Below are positions 44,274 through 53,641 of a DNA stretch of 64,000 bases, piece by piece (position 1 is the stretch's first letter; the number at the start of each line of letters is the position of its first letter). The stretch covers positions 3,901,001-3,965,000 of the forward strand of contig NZ_CP041191.1 in NCBI RefSeq assembly GCF_006517275.1, given 5' to 3'. Made by a program: the position numbers and the translations under genes. Source of the stretch: Labrenzia sp. PHM005. GTDB lineage: Bacteria; Pseudomonadota; Alphaproteobacteria; Rhizobiales; Stappiaceae. The notes under the pieces are model-generated. The model was not told the DNA's origin, made no database searches, and saw only the letters and a program-made list of their open reading frames with translations.

Positions 44274-45377
44274 ATGCCTGAAATCGGGATCGGAATCCTG
44301 GGCGGCGGCTATATGGGTAAGGCTCATGCGGTTGCCATGTCCGCGGTTGGCGCGGTGTTCGGCACCACGCTTCGGCCACGCCTGGAGATGGTCAGCGCCA
44401 GTTCGCATGCATCAGCTGAAAAATATCGGGCTGCCTATGGGTTCCAGCGGGCAGCGCGCGATTGGCAGGAACTGGTCGCCGATCCCAAGGTCGAGGCCAT
44501 CGTAATTGCATCGCCGCAATCTACCCATCGCGCCGTGGCGGAGGCCGCATTTGCGCTGAACAAACCAGTCCTGTGTGAAAAGCCCATGGGGGCAACGCTG
44601 GAAGATTCTGAGGCCATGGTTGCCGCCGCTGAAAAGAGCGGCTGCGTCAACATGGTGGCCTATAACTACATCCGCACACCGGCGAGCCAATATGCACGTA
44701 AACTCATCCAAGATGGGGTTATCGGCGACGTAACCTGGTTCCGCGGTGAACATACCGAAGATTTTTATGCCGACCCTCAAGCGCCTGCCACCTGGCGGAC
44801 GGATGGCGATGCCAACGGGACGATGGGGGATTTGGCGCCGCATATGATCAATGCCGCTTTGGCGTTGATCGGCCCAGTCTCTTCTCTGATGGCCGAGGTG
44901 GAACGGGTCCACGAAAACCGCCCGGGCGGCATGGTCACCAATGACGACCATGCGCAGATGATGGTGCGGTTCCAGTCCGGGGCCATGGGGCATATGTATT
45001 TCAGCCGGATCGCGACCGGCCGGAAGATGGGCTATGCCTACGAGATATCCGGCACAAAGGGCGCGATCCGTTTCGATCAGGAAGATCAAAACGCTTTGTG
45101 GCTTTACCGGATGGAGGATGCGGAAGCTGAACGCGGTTTCCGGAAAATCCTGACGGGACCGGCGCATCCCGACTACTTGCCGTTTTGCCAGGGGCCGGGC
45201 CACGGGACGGGATATCAAGACCAAATCATCATCGAGGCCAAGGATTTTCTCGAGGCAATCGCCAAAGGCAAACCATCTTGGCCGACATTCCGCGATGGCC
45301 TGGATGTCAAGCGTGTTGTGGAAGCGGCCATGACATCGTCTCGTACCAAGTCCTGGCAATCCGTTTTATCAAAGTAA
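44274..45377 (+). CDS. Gfo/Idh/MocA dehydrogenase, inositol dehydrogenase-like
   Basis: 367-residue NAD(P)-dependent dehydrogenase. The Rossmann motif is GIGILGGGYMGKAHAVAM, then EAIVIASPQSTHRAVAEAAFALNKPVLCEKPM with the EKP lysine, and GDLAPHMINAALALIGP with the catalytic Asp-His pair. In this operon the likely job is the first step, oxidation of myo-inositol to scyllo-inosose (IolG), but a second family member is encoded at 46304-47461 and roles cannot be assigned to one or the other. GGGAC precedes the start. Confidence 0.88.
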   Translation: MPEIGIGILGGGYMGKAHAVAMSAVGAVFGTTLRPRLEMVSASSHASAEKYRAAYGFQRAARDWQELVADPKVEAIVIASPQSTHRAVAEAAFALNKPVLCEKPMGATLEDSEAMVAAAEKSGCVNMVAYNYIRTPASQYARKLIQDGVIGDVTWFRGEHTEDFYADPQAPATWRTDGDANGTMGDLAPHMINAALALIGPVSSLMAEVERVHENRPGGMVTNDDHAQMMVRFQSGAMGHMYFSRIATGRKMGYAYEISGTKGAIRFDQEDQNALWLYRMEDAEAERGFRKILTGPAHPDYLPFCQGPGHGTGYQDQIIIEAKDFLEAIAKGKPSWPTFRDGLDVKRVVEAAMTSSRTKSWQSVLSK

Positions 45378-45398
45378 CCTACTGAAAGGCTCAGTGAT

Positions 45399-46292
45399 AT
45401 GAGCATCCGTATCGGCAATGCACCCTGTTCCTGGGGTGTTGAGTTTCCTGATGATCTGCGCAATCCGCCTTGGAAGCAGGTGCTTAAAGAGTGCGCTGAG
45501 GCCGGCTACAAGGGGATAGAGCTGGGGCCTGTCGGCTACATGCCGGAAGATCCGGCGGTGCTGGCTGAGGCCCTGGCAGAACAGGACTTGGAGCTCATTG
45601 GCGGAGTGGTTTTCCGTCCGTTCCATGATCCGGAGGCCTGGGACAACGTCTTGGACGGGACCCACCGGACTGGCAAAGCGCTGAGGGCTCATGGGGCAAA
45701 GCATATGGTGCTGATCGATTCCATTTCCCCGCGCCGTGCGCCGACGGCTGGCCGTCCGGAAGAGGCAGAACAAATGGATGCGGCGGAATGGGCCGCCTAC
45801 AAAGACCGAATTGCAGAAGCGGCCCGCATCGGTACCGAAGAATATGGACTGACTGTCGGTATTCACGCTCACGCAGCTGGTTTCATGGATTTCGAGCCGG
45901 AGTTGGAGCGGCTGCTTAATGAGGTCGATGAAAAACATCTAAAAATCTGTTTTGACACGGGTCATCACTCCTATGCCGGATTTGACCCTGTCGCGTTTAT
46001 GGAGCGCCACATCAACCGCATTTCCTACATGCATTTCAAAGATATAGACCCCAGTGTGAAGGCGGGTGTCGTTGCCAACCGGACGGGGTTTTATGACGCT
46101 TGCGGACAGGGGATCTTCTGCAATCTCGGCGAAGGTGATGTTGATTTTCCAAAAGTCCGTCAGATCCTGCTGGATAATGGTTTTGAAGGCTGGTGCACGG
46201 TGGAACAGGACTGTGATCCGACACTCGATGTCTCTCCGATCGACGATGCGCGGGTGAACCGTGAATATCTGGAATCCATCGGATTCAAATAA
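45399..46292 (+). CDS. Inosose dehydratase/isomerase-like TIM-barrel protein (IolE/IolI)
   Basis: 297-residue protein of the AP-endonuclease-2 sugar-isomerase fold. It begins MSIRIGNAPCSWGVEFPDDLRNPPW, then GYKGIELGPVGYMPEDP. Metal-ligand candidates are in GLTVGIHAHAAGFMD, ICFDTGHHSYAG, MHFKDIDP and WCTVEQDCDPT. Myo-inosose-2 dehydratase (IolE) and the isomerase IolI share this fold. IolE is needed for the pathway and no other candidate is in the window, so IolE is my first choice. It lies between two Gfo/Idh/MocA genes. Confidence 0.78.
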   Translation: MSIRIGNAPCSWGVEFPDDLRNPPWKQVLKECAEAGYKGIELGPVGYMPEDPAVLAEALAEQDLELIGGVVFRPFHDPEAWDNVLDGTHRTGKALRAHGAKHMVLIDSISPRRAPTAGRPEEAEQMDAAEWAAYKDRIAEAARIGTEEYGLTVGIHAHAAGFMDFEPELERLLNEVDEKHLKICFDTGHHSYAGFDPVAFMERHINRISYMHFKDIDPSVKAGVVANRTGFYDACGQGIFCNLGEGDVDFPKVRQILLDNGFEGWCTVEQDCDPTLDVSPIDDARVNREYLESIGFK

Positions 46293-46303
46293 GGACAAGA
46301 AAA

Positions 46304-47461
46304 ATGACACGATTGAATTGGGGGATGATCGGTGGCGGTGAAGGCAGCCAGATCGGTCCAGCTCACAGGTTGGGTGCCGGACTTGACGGCGATTTTACCT
46401 TTGCTGCGGGCGCACTCGATCACCGGCCCGAAGCTGGACGGGACTACGGGCAGCGTCTTGGCCTTGCCGCAGACCGGGCCTATGGAGATTGGCGGGAGAT
46501 GCTGGACGGCGAGCGGGGCCGGGAGGATCGGATAGATCTAGTCACCGTAGCGACCCCCAATGCGACCCACTTCGAAATCACCAAGGCATTTCTCGAAGCC
46601 GGATTTCATGTCCTTTGCGAAAAACCGATGACGATGACGGTCGATGAGGGCGAGGAAATCGTCAAGATCGCAAAAGCCACCGGAAACATCTGCGCAGTTA
46701 ATTACGGCTACACAGGCTATTCGCTCGTCCGGCATATGAAGGCGATGGTCGCGCGGGGCGATCTTGGAAAGATCCGTTTGGTCAAAGCAGAGTTTGCTCA
46801 TGGGCATCATGCAGATGCTGAAGATGCCGACAATCCGCGGGTGCGCTGGCGCTATGATCCGGCACAGGCCGGTGTTTCAGCGCAATTTGCCGACTGCGGC
46901 ATTCATGCGCTTCATATGGCGTCCTTTGTGACGGGGCAAGAAGTTGAGCGGCTATCAGCGGACACTGTGTCCTGCATTTCCAGCCGCGAGTTGGAAGACG
47001 ATGCGATGGTCAACTTCCGCATGGATGGCGGTGCTGTCGGCCGGCTCTGGACATCGTCGGTCGCGATCGGGCGTCAGCATGGATTGACGCTCCAGGTTTT
47101 TGGCGAAAAAGGCGGCCTTCGCTGGTCGCAGGAGCAGCCGAACCAGCTCTATTGGATGCCGCTCAATGGGCGCCTGGAAACAATAGAACGGGGTGAGGGG
47201 AGCTTGTCGCCGGAAGCCGACAGAACGTCCCGTGTCACCATCGGTCACGCCGAAGGCATGCCGCTCGCCTTTGCCAACATTTATAAGGATCTGGCTGAGG
47301 CGATCCGGGCGCGCAAAGAGGGGCGCGCGATGGATCCGGCTGCAGATCTTTACCCGCGCGCAGAAGATGGATTGCGATCCATGGCTGCGGTCTTTGCGGT
47401 GGCTGAAAGCGGCAAGACGGAGGGACGCTGGACGGACGCCCGCCCGCGGATGTTCCGCTAG
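46304..47461 (+). CDS. Gfo/Idh/MocA oxidoreductase, second copy
   Basis: 385-residue NAD(P)-dependent dehydrogenase. LNWGMIGGGEGSQIGPAHRLG is the Rossmann motif, DLVTVATPNATHFEITKAFLEAGFHVLCEKPMTM has the EKP lysine, and SAQFADCGIHALHMASFVTG is the Asp-His region. In other inositol operons a second enzyme uses scyllo-inositol, chiro-inositol or a downstream keto-acid; the substrate here is open. It is the last gene of the plus-strand set and faces the LacI gene with 33 bases between. Confidence 0.87.
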   Translation: MTRLNWGMIGGGEGSQIGPAHRLGAGLDGDFTFAAGALDHRPEAGRDYGQRLGLAADRAYGDWREMLDGERGREDRIDLVTVATPNATHFEITKAFLEAGFHVLCEKPMTMTVDEGEEIVKIAKATGNICAVNYGYTGYSLVRHMKAMVARGDLGKIRLVKAEFAHGHHADAEDADNPRVRWRYDPAQAGVSAQFADCGIHALHMASFVTGQEVERLSADTVSCISSRELEDDAMVNFRMDGGAVGRLWTSSVAIGRQHGLTLQVFGEKGGLRWSQEQPNQLYWMPLNGRLETIERGEGSLSPEADRTSRVTIGHAEGMPLAFANIYKDLAEAIRARKEGRAMDPAADLYPRAEDGLRSMAAVFAVAESGKTEGRWTDARPRMFR

Positions 47462-47476
47462 CTTGTATAAATTACT

Positions 47477-47512
47477 CTGTGGCCGACAAGAGCCTTACGG
47501 AGCCGGCCGCAG
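47477..47512. terminator. Convergent hairpin between the dehydrogenase and LacI genes
   Basis: CTGTGGCCG (47477-47485) pairs with CGGCCGCAG (47504-47512), with one G-U wobble and a loop of 18 bases. It overlaps the LacI stop codon. There is no T tract, so termination may depend on Rho. Confidence 0.35.
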
Positions 47513-48496
47513 TGTGCCCCGTTCAACGACGGAGCAGGGAAAAAGGCGCGCTTCCGGATAGCGGCTTGGATCTTCCAGCATAGAGACAATCAACTCGACC
47601 GAGGAGTTGATGATCTGCTGAACCGGTTGGCGGATCGTCGTCAGATTGATGTTCTGCCAGCCCGCCATTTCCATGTCATTGAGGCCGATGATACCGATAT
47701 CGCCTGGAACTTTTTGTCCGGCATCCTGAATCGCGCTTAATGCACCGATCGACAAAACATCATCCCCGCAGAAATAAGCGTCTGCCGGCGTTCCGTCCGC
47801 CATCAGCCGCTGCATTTCTTCGCGGCCAGCTTCGAACGAATATGCCTTTGCATAACTGTAAGTCATCTCAACGGACGGATGGCGGGTCAATTCTTCCTGA
47901 AACCCTTTGAACCGGTCCTGGGTGGACGTTGCCGTTTCAGGGCCGCCCAAAAAGGCAACGCGCGTATAACCCCGCTTGACCAATTCCTTGGCGGCCATAC
48001 GTCCGCACTCGACGTTGTCGATCCCAACGATATGAAACTCTGGGGCTGTCGAATACCGGCCAAAACTGTTGACCACAGGAACGCCAGCCTCCTTGAAAGC
48101 CTTGGTGAAACCCGGCGGCAGGGTTGAAGAAGCAACAATGACCCCGTCGACGGAATACTGGCGCATCATCTGCACGGATGCATCCGCATCGGTCTCATCG
48201 GAGAGATTTACCAGAAGTGGGCGCAAACCGGATTCCTGGAGCTGCCGGGTAAATTGATCAAACACTTCCAGGAAAATGGGATTGTGGAAGTTGTTGGAGA
48301 TCAGGCCGATCAGCTTGGTCCGCCGGGTTGTCAGGCCGCGCGCCAAAATGTTTGGCGTATAGCCGAGTTTTGCGGCGGCCTTTTCAACTTTTCGCCGGGT
48401 TTTGTCAGATACGGAAGCGCCATCGGTATAGGTGCGTGAGACTGCTGAGCGTGAAACGCCTGCAAGTTCTGCAACTTCTTTTAACGTGACGGCCAT
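47495..48496 (-). CDS. LacI-family transcriptional regulator of the inositol genes
   Basis: 333-residue repressor. The N-terminal HTH reads TLKEVAELAGVSRSAVSRTYTD, with hinge SDKTRRKVEKAAAKLGYTPNILARGL. The C-terminal part is a periplasmic-binding-protein-like sugar domain (KLIGLISNNFHNPIFLEVFDQF, DGVIVASSTLP, DIGIIGLNDMEMAGW). Its gene lies between the iol operons and a sugar ABC transporter, both of which carry the TTGCAACCGGTTGCAA palindrome. It most likely represses both and is released by an inositol catabolite. Confidence 0.9.
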   Translation of the reverse strand: MAVTLKEVAELAGVSRSAVSRTYTDGASVSDKTRRKVEKAAAKLGYTPNILARGLTTRRTKLIGLISNNFHNPIFLEVFDQFTRQLQESGLRPLLVNLSDETDADASVQMMRQYSVDGVIVASSTLPPGFTKAFKEAGVPVVNSFGRYSTAPEFHIVGIDNVECGRMAAKELVKRGYTRVAFLGGPETATSTQDRFKGFQEELTRHPSVEMTYSYAKAYSFEAGREEMQRLMADGTPADAYFCGDDVLSIGALSAIQDAGQKVPGDIGIIGLNDMEMAGWQNINLTTIRQPVQQIINSSVELIVSMLEDPSRYPEARLFPCSVVERGTLRPAP

Positions 48497-48580
48497 AGGT
48501 CCTGATCTAATTCGTGCTTTTCAAACGTCGGTCTTATCGCAAGTTTCTCGTGCGGACAGTATGAAATTTCATTTTTCAAA

Positions 48581-48596
48581 TTGCAACCGGTTGCAA
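48581..48596. promoter_or_regulatory. LacI operator, second identical copy
   Basis: TTGCAACCGGTTGCAA again, between the divergent LacI gene and the ABC transporter operon, 87 bases before the binding-protein ATG. It could also autoregulate the LacI gene. Confidence 0.85.
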
Positions 48597-48683
48597 AAAC
48601 TATCTCTTCATGGTTTCTTAAACCCTGAGAGAGGCGAACAGCCGCTCTGTGACCATGAAAATGGCAATCCTTGGGAGGAAGGA

Positions 48684-49634
48684 ATGAGATCTACTCTTAA
48701 GTCGCTGATGTTGGCCGCTGCTGTTGTGGCTGCACCGCTGATCAGCGCGTCCGTCGCCTCGGCGGAAGGCGAAAAATACATTCTTGTCAGCCACGCTCCG
48801 GACAGCGACAGCTGGTGGAATACAATTAAAAACGGCATTGCCCTCGCGGGTGAACAAATGAATGTCGACGTCGAATACCGCAATCCGCCGACGGGCGATT
48901 TGGCGGATATGGCCCGCATCATTGAACAAGCTGCTGCGTCCGGACCAAATGGCATTATCACCACCTTGTCAGATCCGAGCGTTTTGTCCGGACCGATCAA
49001 GGATGCTGTGGCGTCCGGTATCGACGTTATCATCATGAACTCAGGCACGCCTGAACAGGCGCGCGAAGTCGGTGCTTTGATGTATGTCGGGCAGCCGGAA
49101 TATGACGCCGGGCATGCTGCTGGTCTTCGTGCAAAGGGCGATGGCGTAAAGAGCTTCTTGTGTGTGAACCACTACATCAGCTCTCCGTCTTCTTCAGAGC
49201 GCTGCCAGGGGTTTGCAGACGGTCTTGGCGTTGAACTGGGCAGCCAGATGATCGACAGCGGTCAGGATCCGGCCGAAATCAAGAACCGGGTACTGGCCTA
49301 TCTCAATGCCAATCCGGACACCGATGCGATTTTGACACTCGGTCCGACCAGCGCCGATCCGACTCTGCTGGCGTTGGATGAAAACGGCATGGCCGGCGAT
49401 ATCTATTTCGGCACCTTCGATCTTGGCGAAAACATCGTTGAGGGCATCAAGGCTGGAACGATCAACTGGGGCATCGACCAACAACCGTTCCTTCAGGCCT
49501 ACCTGCCGGTCGTCGTGATGACGAACTACCATCGTTTTGGGGTTCTGCCGGGCAACAACATCAACTCTGGTCCAGGGTTCGTCACCAAAGACGGCCTGAC
49601 GCTGGTTGAAAAATTCGCCGGCGAATACCGCTAA
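48684..49634 (+). CDS. CUT2-type sugar ABC transporter, binding protein
   Basis: 316-residue periplasmic binding protein of the ribose/inositol type. The signal peptide is cleaved near SASVASAEG (residues 1-25). The mature part has Peripla_BP_4 blocks: ILVSHAPDSDSWWNTIKNGI, MARIIEQAAASGPNGIITTLSDP and GIDVIIMNSGTPEQA. The start ATG 48684 follows GGGAGGAAGG. Genes for permease and ATPase follow. The context and shared operator point to inositol or a related polyol as substrate, but binding specificity is not readable. Confidence 0.9.
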   Translation: MRSTLKSLMLAAAVVAAPLISASVASAEGEKYILVSHAPDSDSWWNTIKNGIALAGEQMNVDVEYRNPPTGDLADMARIIEQAAASGPNGIITTLSDPSVLSGPIKDAVASGIDVIIMNSGTPEQAREVGALMYVGQPEYDAGHAAGLRAKGDGVKSFLCVNHYISSPSSSERCQGFADGLGVELGSQMIDSGQDPAEIKNRVLAYLNANPDTDAILTLGPTSADPTLLALDENGMAGDIYFGTFDLGENIVEGIKAGTINWGIDQQPFLQAYLPVVVMTNYHRFGVLPGNNINSGPGFVTKDGLTLVEKFAGEYR

Positions 49635-49715
49635 GCGGCCGGTGATCGGAAAGGGCGGCCATCCATGCTGCCCTTTTCATTCCCTACATCATAGACAGAG
49701 CCGGGGAGGGGCCAA

Positions 49716-50837
49716 ATGTCTGAGGCCAGTGCGGCAGCGATAGCCGACGAACGGGTTAAACAACAATCCAAAATGCAAAAAGCGTTGATCCGCCCAGAGC
49801 TGGGTGGGATCTGCGGGACTGTGATCGTTTTCACCCTGTTTGCGATCTTTGCTGGCGACAGCGGCATGTTCAATTCCCAAGGAATTTTGAACTGGTCGAC
49901 CGTTTCCGCGCAATTCATGATCATCGCGGTGGGCGCCTGTCTTTTGATGATCGCCGGTGAATTCGATCTCTCCGTCGGGTCTATGATCGGCTTTTCCGGC
50001 ATGATGATTGCCATCTTTACCGTCACCCTCGGCTGGCCGGTTTGGCAGGCGATCTTGGTGACTTTTGCCCTGGCCTTGGCGATTGGTGCACTAAACGGCT
50101 ACATCGTTGTACGCACCGGATTGCCGAGTTTTATCGTAACGCTGGCCTTTCTGTTCATCCTGCGCGGGTTCACGATCTTCCTGCCGCAACTCATTGAACG
50201 TAAAACAATTATTGGCGGTGTAGATAGAGCCGCAGAAGGCGATTGGCTTGCGTTTTTGTTCGGCGGCAAAGTCCTGACCGGCTTGTTCAGCTGGATGGGA
50301 GAGGCGGGTTTGATCGCTGTCTTCGAACGTGGATCCCGGGCTGGTCAGCCGGTCGTGGAAGGTGTGCCGATGCTGATTGTCTGGGCGATTGGCCTCGTGA
50401 TTGTCGGCCACATTCTTTTGACCCGGACCCAATTTGGAAACTGGATTTTTGCTGCAGGCGGGGACGCTCAGGCCGCGCGTTATGTCGGTGTTCCGGTAAA
50501 CCGGGTGAAAATCATGATGTTCATGTTCACCGCCTTTTGTGCCACCGTGTTTGCTACGTGTCAGGTGATGGAGTTCGGCTCTGCCGGTGCAGACCGCGGC
50601 CTCTTGAAAGAGTTTGAAGCGATCATCGCCGTTGTCATCGGAGGCGCGCTTCTCACCGGCGGTTATGGCTCCGTTGTTGGGGCGGCTCTCGGGGCGCTGA
50701 TCTTCGGCGTTGTGCAGCAGGGACTGTTTTTCGCTGGGGTGGAAAGTTCGCTATTCCGTGTGTTCCTCGGTGTAATCCTGCTCTTTGCGGTTATCCTCAA
50801 CACCTACATCCGCCGCATTATTACTGGGGAGAGATAA
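49716..50837 (+). CDS. CUT2-type sugar ABC transporter, permease
   Basis: 373-residue inner-membrane permease of the RbsC/BPD_transp_2 family with about nine to ten helices. Typical blocks are [45 protein letters not shown] and [29 protein letters not shown]. The middle hydrophilic segment (about residues 155-210) is longer than usual for this family. The ATPase gene starts one base after the stop. Confidence 0.9.
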   Translation: MSEASAAAIADERVKQQSKMQKALIRPELGGICGTVIVFTLFAIFAGDSGMFNSQGILNWSTVSAQFMIIAVGACLLMIAGEFDLSVGSMIGFSGMMIAIFTVTLGWPVWQAILVTFALALAIGALNGYIVVRTGLPSFIVTLAFLFILRGFTIFLPQLIERKTIIGGVDRAAEGDWLAFLFGGKVLTGLFSWMGEAGLIAVFERGSRAGQPVVEGVPMLIVWAIGLVIVGHILLTRTQFGNWIFAAGGDAQAARYVGVPVNRVKIMMFMFTAFCATVFATCQVMEFGSAGADRGLLKEFEAIIAVVIGGALLTGGYGSVVGAALGALIFGVVQQGLFFAGVESSLFRVFLGVILLFAVILNTYIRRIITGER

Positions 50838-50838
50838 G

Positions 50839-51627
50839 ATGACGTCCATTCACGCTCCCATCATTCAAATGCGCAACATCGAAAAGCACTTTGGTTCGGT
50901 GATCGCGCTCGCCGGTGTCTCCGTTGATGTATATCCGGGCGAATGTCACTGTCTTTTGGGCGATAATGGTGCGGGTAAATCGACCTTCATCAAGACTATG
51001 TCCGGGGTTCACAAACCCACCAAAGGCGAAATCCTGTTTGAAGGAAAACCGTTGAGTTTCGCCGATCCACGTGATGCCATTTCAGCGGGAATTGCGACGG
51101 TATATCAAGATCTTGCCATGATCCCACTGATGTCCGTCAGCCGGAATTTCTTCATGGGCAACGAACCGATCCGCAAGATTGGACCGCTGAAGCTCTTCGA
51201 CCATGACTACGCCAATCAGGTGACGATGGACGAAATGCGCAAGATGGGCATCAATCTGCGCGGCCCGGATCAAGCTGTCGGCACCTTGTCCGGCGGTGAA
51301 CGTCAGACGGTGGCGATTGCCCGGGCGGTGCATTTTGGTGCCAAGGTTTTGATCCTGGACGAGCCGACATCAGCGCTCGGGGTCCGCCAAACTGCAAATG
51401 TGCTGGCGACCATCGACAAGGTCCGCAAGCAGGATATTGCTGTGGTGTTCATCACGCACAACGTCCGCCATGCAATGGCAGTCGGAGACCGGTTTACGGT
51501 GCTCAATCGCGGCCAGACACTTGGAACGGCGCAGCGCGGCCAGATCACACCTGAAGAGCTGCAAGACCTGATGGCCGGCGGCCAGGAACTGGTGGCGCTC
51601 GAAGGTTCGCTTGGCGGGACGGTCTGA
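50839..51627 (+). CDS. CUT2-type sugar ABC transporter, ATPase
   Basis: 262-residue single ABC domain. Walker A is [16 protein letters not shown], the signature [18 protein letters not shown], Walker [14 protein letters not shown], and the H-loop [15 protein letters not shown]. Canonical CUT2 ATPases have two fused ABC domains (~500 residues); this one has one and must act as a homodimer, as in the FrcA-type fructose system. The start at 50839 comes right after the permease stop. Confidence 0.9.
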   Translation: MTSIHAPIIQMRNIEKHFGSVIALAGVSVDVYPGECHCLLGDNGAGKSTFIKTMSGVHKPTKGEILFEGKPLSFADPRDAISAGIATVYQDLAMIPLMSVSRNFFMGNEPIRKIGPLKLFDHDYANQVTMDEMRKMGINLRGPDQAVGTLSGGERQTVAIARAVHFGAKVLILDEPTSALGVRQTANVLATIDKVRKQDIAVVFITHNVRHAMAVGDRFTVLNRGQTLGTAQRGQITPEELQDLMAGGQELVALEGSLGGTV

Positions 51628-51949
51628 AGACTAGAGATACTTCCGTGGTGAAAACATGGTGGGATAGTCCTCACCGACGTAGGACTTAAAAATGATCAAC
51701 TGAAAGCCTGGTCAAATTATCCAATCAATCCTTTCAGGATACGTTGGTTGGGCTTTCAAAACAAAGGCGCTGCGGTGTGCATTGGCCAGACCATTTAAAG
51801 CATGCATGCGGTCGTGCCACCGGCCCGGCTTACAGTCCCTTTAAAGTTTAGATCAGTGGGTAGAATTTCTAATGCAACTTCTGTCAAGACCATATGCGCA
51901 TCTTTAACTCTTGTTTTTCAAGGGTTCTGCGCTTCAACTTAAATCTAGA
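51628..51949. other. 322-base convergent spacer
   Basis: No gene recognised between the sugar ABC ATPase and the convergent Fis-type regulator. It holds a large imperfect hairpin: TGAAAGCC (51701-51708) with GGCTTTCA (51751-51758), and CAATCAA (51722-51728) with TTGGTTG (51744-51750, one G-U). No T tract follows, so a standard terminator cannot be called. Confidence 0.4.
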
Positions 51950-53641
51950 CTAAATAAAACCGTATTTTTTCATGCGGTTGTAGAGTGTTTTGCGGCTGAT
52001 ATTCAAAACCCTGGCGGTCTCTGTCTTGCGAAAACCGTTTTGGGTGAGCGCTTCGAGAAGTTGCTGGCGCATGGCTTCTTGTGCGGTCGGCATAAGAGGC
52101 GGCGCGCTTTGATTTCCAAGGACTGCTCGCATGTCGTGGGCTTCAAAAATGGTTTTCGTTGAATGCTGAGACAAGGCGATCACAAGGGCCCGCAGTTCCG
52201 CATCATTCTCCGCCCAGTCGTGGGCTGACAAGACCCGGAAAGCGGCCGGACGGATTGTTGGCATGCGCCCCTCAAGACCGAGGGTATTGACCATAGCGTT
52301 GAAGATCAGCCGCATGTCCAGGTGCCGCTCGCGCAATGTCGGCATGCGCAAACGCAGCACAGTGCTGCCTAGCCGATCGAGCAAATCTCCACTGTCCGTT
52401 TCGGTTAAAAAAATAAGACGCGCGGTCAGAGGCCTGGTCTGATGTCCACCGACCAGTTGGACCCGCCCGGAGCGCAACGCAGACGCAAACTTGCCCTGGA
52501 CCAGTCTTGGCATCAGCTGGCTGTTTTGCAGAACGACAATCTCTGCCCCTTCATTCAGAAGCCCTGTGACCTTGGTAAGGTCGCCGTGACGTCCGAATAT
52601 TTCGTCATTTGCGCGATGGGATGAAACACTTTGTGAGAAATCGAATTGCGATACCCGGCGGCTGCGTCGAAGAGGATCGAGAATAATGTTAAGTGCGGAT
52701 TGAAGATCGGAGCCGGGCGCGCCGTTTAGGACAACAGGAACAGAGCTTGCCCGCGCTCCCAATAACTCGGTGGCGAATTGGGTGAAAGCTGGAGATTGGC
52801 CGACCAAGCCATACCTAGCAGCATTGGCGCGCGCTTCTTGGGCCACCCTGCTTTTCGTTCCAGAGGCAGCAGCGGCGGATTGATATTCAGCGATCTGATT
52901 GGTCACTGAGTTTTGGACGGGAAAGCGGTCAATTGTCGAACCGCCGACATATCCGTCGATTTTGGCAAACTGGATTACGAAGTGCAGATCTTCTGCCGTC
53001 AAAATCGGACCGCCTTCAAGATAGACCTCCATGTTGGGATTGATCTTTCGGATGGTGTGAGTGACTTCACGTGCTTTTTGTGCGGCTTCCTCCAAACTGA
53101 TATCCGCGACATGGCTTTTTCCGCCACCGACATTCCAGCCGTAATTAAAAACAATGGCATTGAGACCTGCCGCAGCCGCATCTCTGGCGTGTTCGCGCGT
53201 ACCGCAATAAAACAACCCGCGACCACCAAGTTTCTGAACGGTTCGCAACAGCTGTATTTCTGAATGCACCCCATTCCCGCTGCGCTCAAGCAGACGTTTC
53301 ATCCCTGGGGTATAGTGCATGACACTTGGAAAATTGACCGCACCGACAAAACCGAGCCGAAGGATATTGCGGGCCATGTCTTCAATATTGAGTGCCTGTG
53401 ACCAGCTGTTTAATCCAACATAGACCGGCACGCGTGCATTGGGGAGGACTTCCCGTTCAGCAAACTGCAATGTGATGTCGTTGGCGTCATGGATAGGCAG
53501 CATGCACGCGATTGACGGTGCTCCCATGTTCCGTAGTCGGCCGGCATTGAGAGCGAGCAAGAAATCCGCGCCACCTTCTTCTGCAGCTCTGGCAACTATG
53601 CCGCTTCCCACTGCTGCGCCGATCTTAAAGCGGTGTGTCAT
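51950..53641 (-). CDS. TIM-barrel / degenerate AAA+ / Fis-HTH regulator
   Basis: 563-residue predicted regulator with an unusual fusion. Residues 1-255 are a PEP-hydrolase-like (PF09370-type) TIM barrel. They match the enzyme encoded at 60703-61539 block by block: GFVGAVNFPSV versus [26 protein letters not shown] versus [27 protein letters not shown] versus [12 protein letters not shown]. Residues 275-460 resemble the AAA+ domain of sigma-54 activators but without function: the Walker A position reads NGAPGSDLQS, Walker B reads EIVVLQNSQLM, and no GAFTGA loop is seen. Residues 523-561 are a Fis-type HTH (LLEALTQNGFRKTETARVLNISRKTLYNRMKKYG). It probably senses a ligand through the barrel and acts without sigma-54. 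Its start overlaps the upstream gene (ATGA). Confidence 0.82.
   Translation of the reverse strand: MTHRFKIGAAVGSGIVARAAEEGGADFLLALNAGRLRNMGAPSIACMLPIHDANDITLQFAEREVLPNARVPVYVGLNSWSQALNIEDMARNILRLGFVGAVNFPSVMHYTPGMKRLLERSGNGVHSEIQLLRTVQKLGGRGLFYCGTREHARDAAAAGLNAIVFNYGWNVGGGKSHVADISLEEAAQKAREVTHTIRKINPNMEVYLEGGPILTAEDLHFVIQFAKIDGYVGGSTIDRFPVQNSVTNQIAEYQSAAAASGTKSRVAQEARANAARYGLVGQSPAFTQFATELLGARASSVPVVLNGAPGSDLQSALNIILDPLRRSRRVSQFDFSQSVSSHRANDEIFGRHGDLTKVTGLLNEGAEIVVLQNSQLMPRLVQGKFASALRSGRVQLVGGHQTRPLTARLIFLTETDSGDLLDRLGSTVLRLRMPTLRERHLDMRLIFNAMVNTLGLEGRMPTIRPAAFRVLSAHDWAENDAELRALVIALSQHSTKTIFEAHDMRAVLGNQSAPPLMPTAQEAMRQQLLEALTQNGFRKTETARVLNISRKTLYNRMKKYGFI

Noticed and set aside
44412..45359. 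315-codon minus-strand frame opposite the iolG-like gene
   Set aside because: It overlaps a clear dehydrogenase gene and has no recognisable motif.
47495..47512. Terminator with U tract for the LacI gene
   Set aside because: No U tract on either strand; only a hairpin can be supported.
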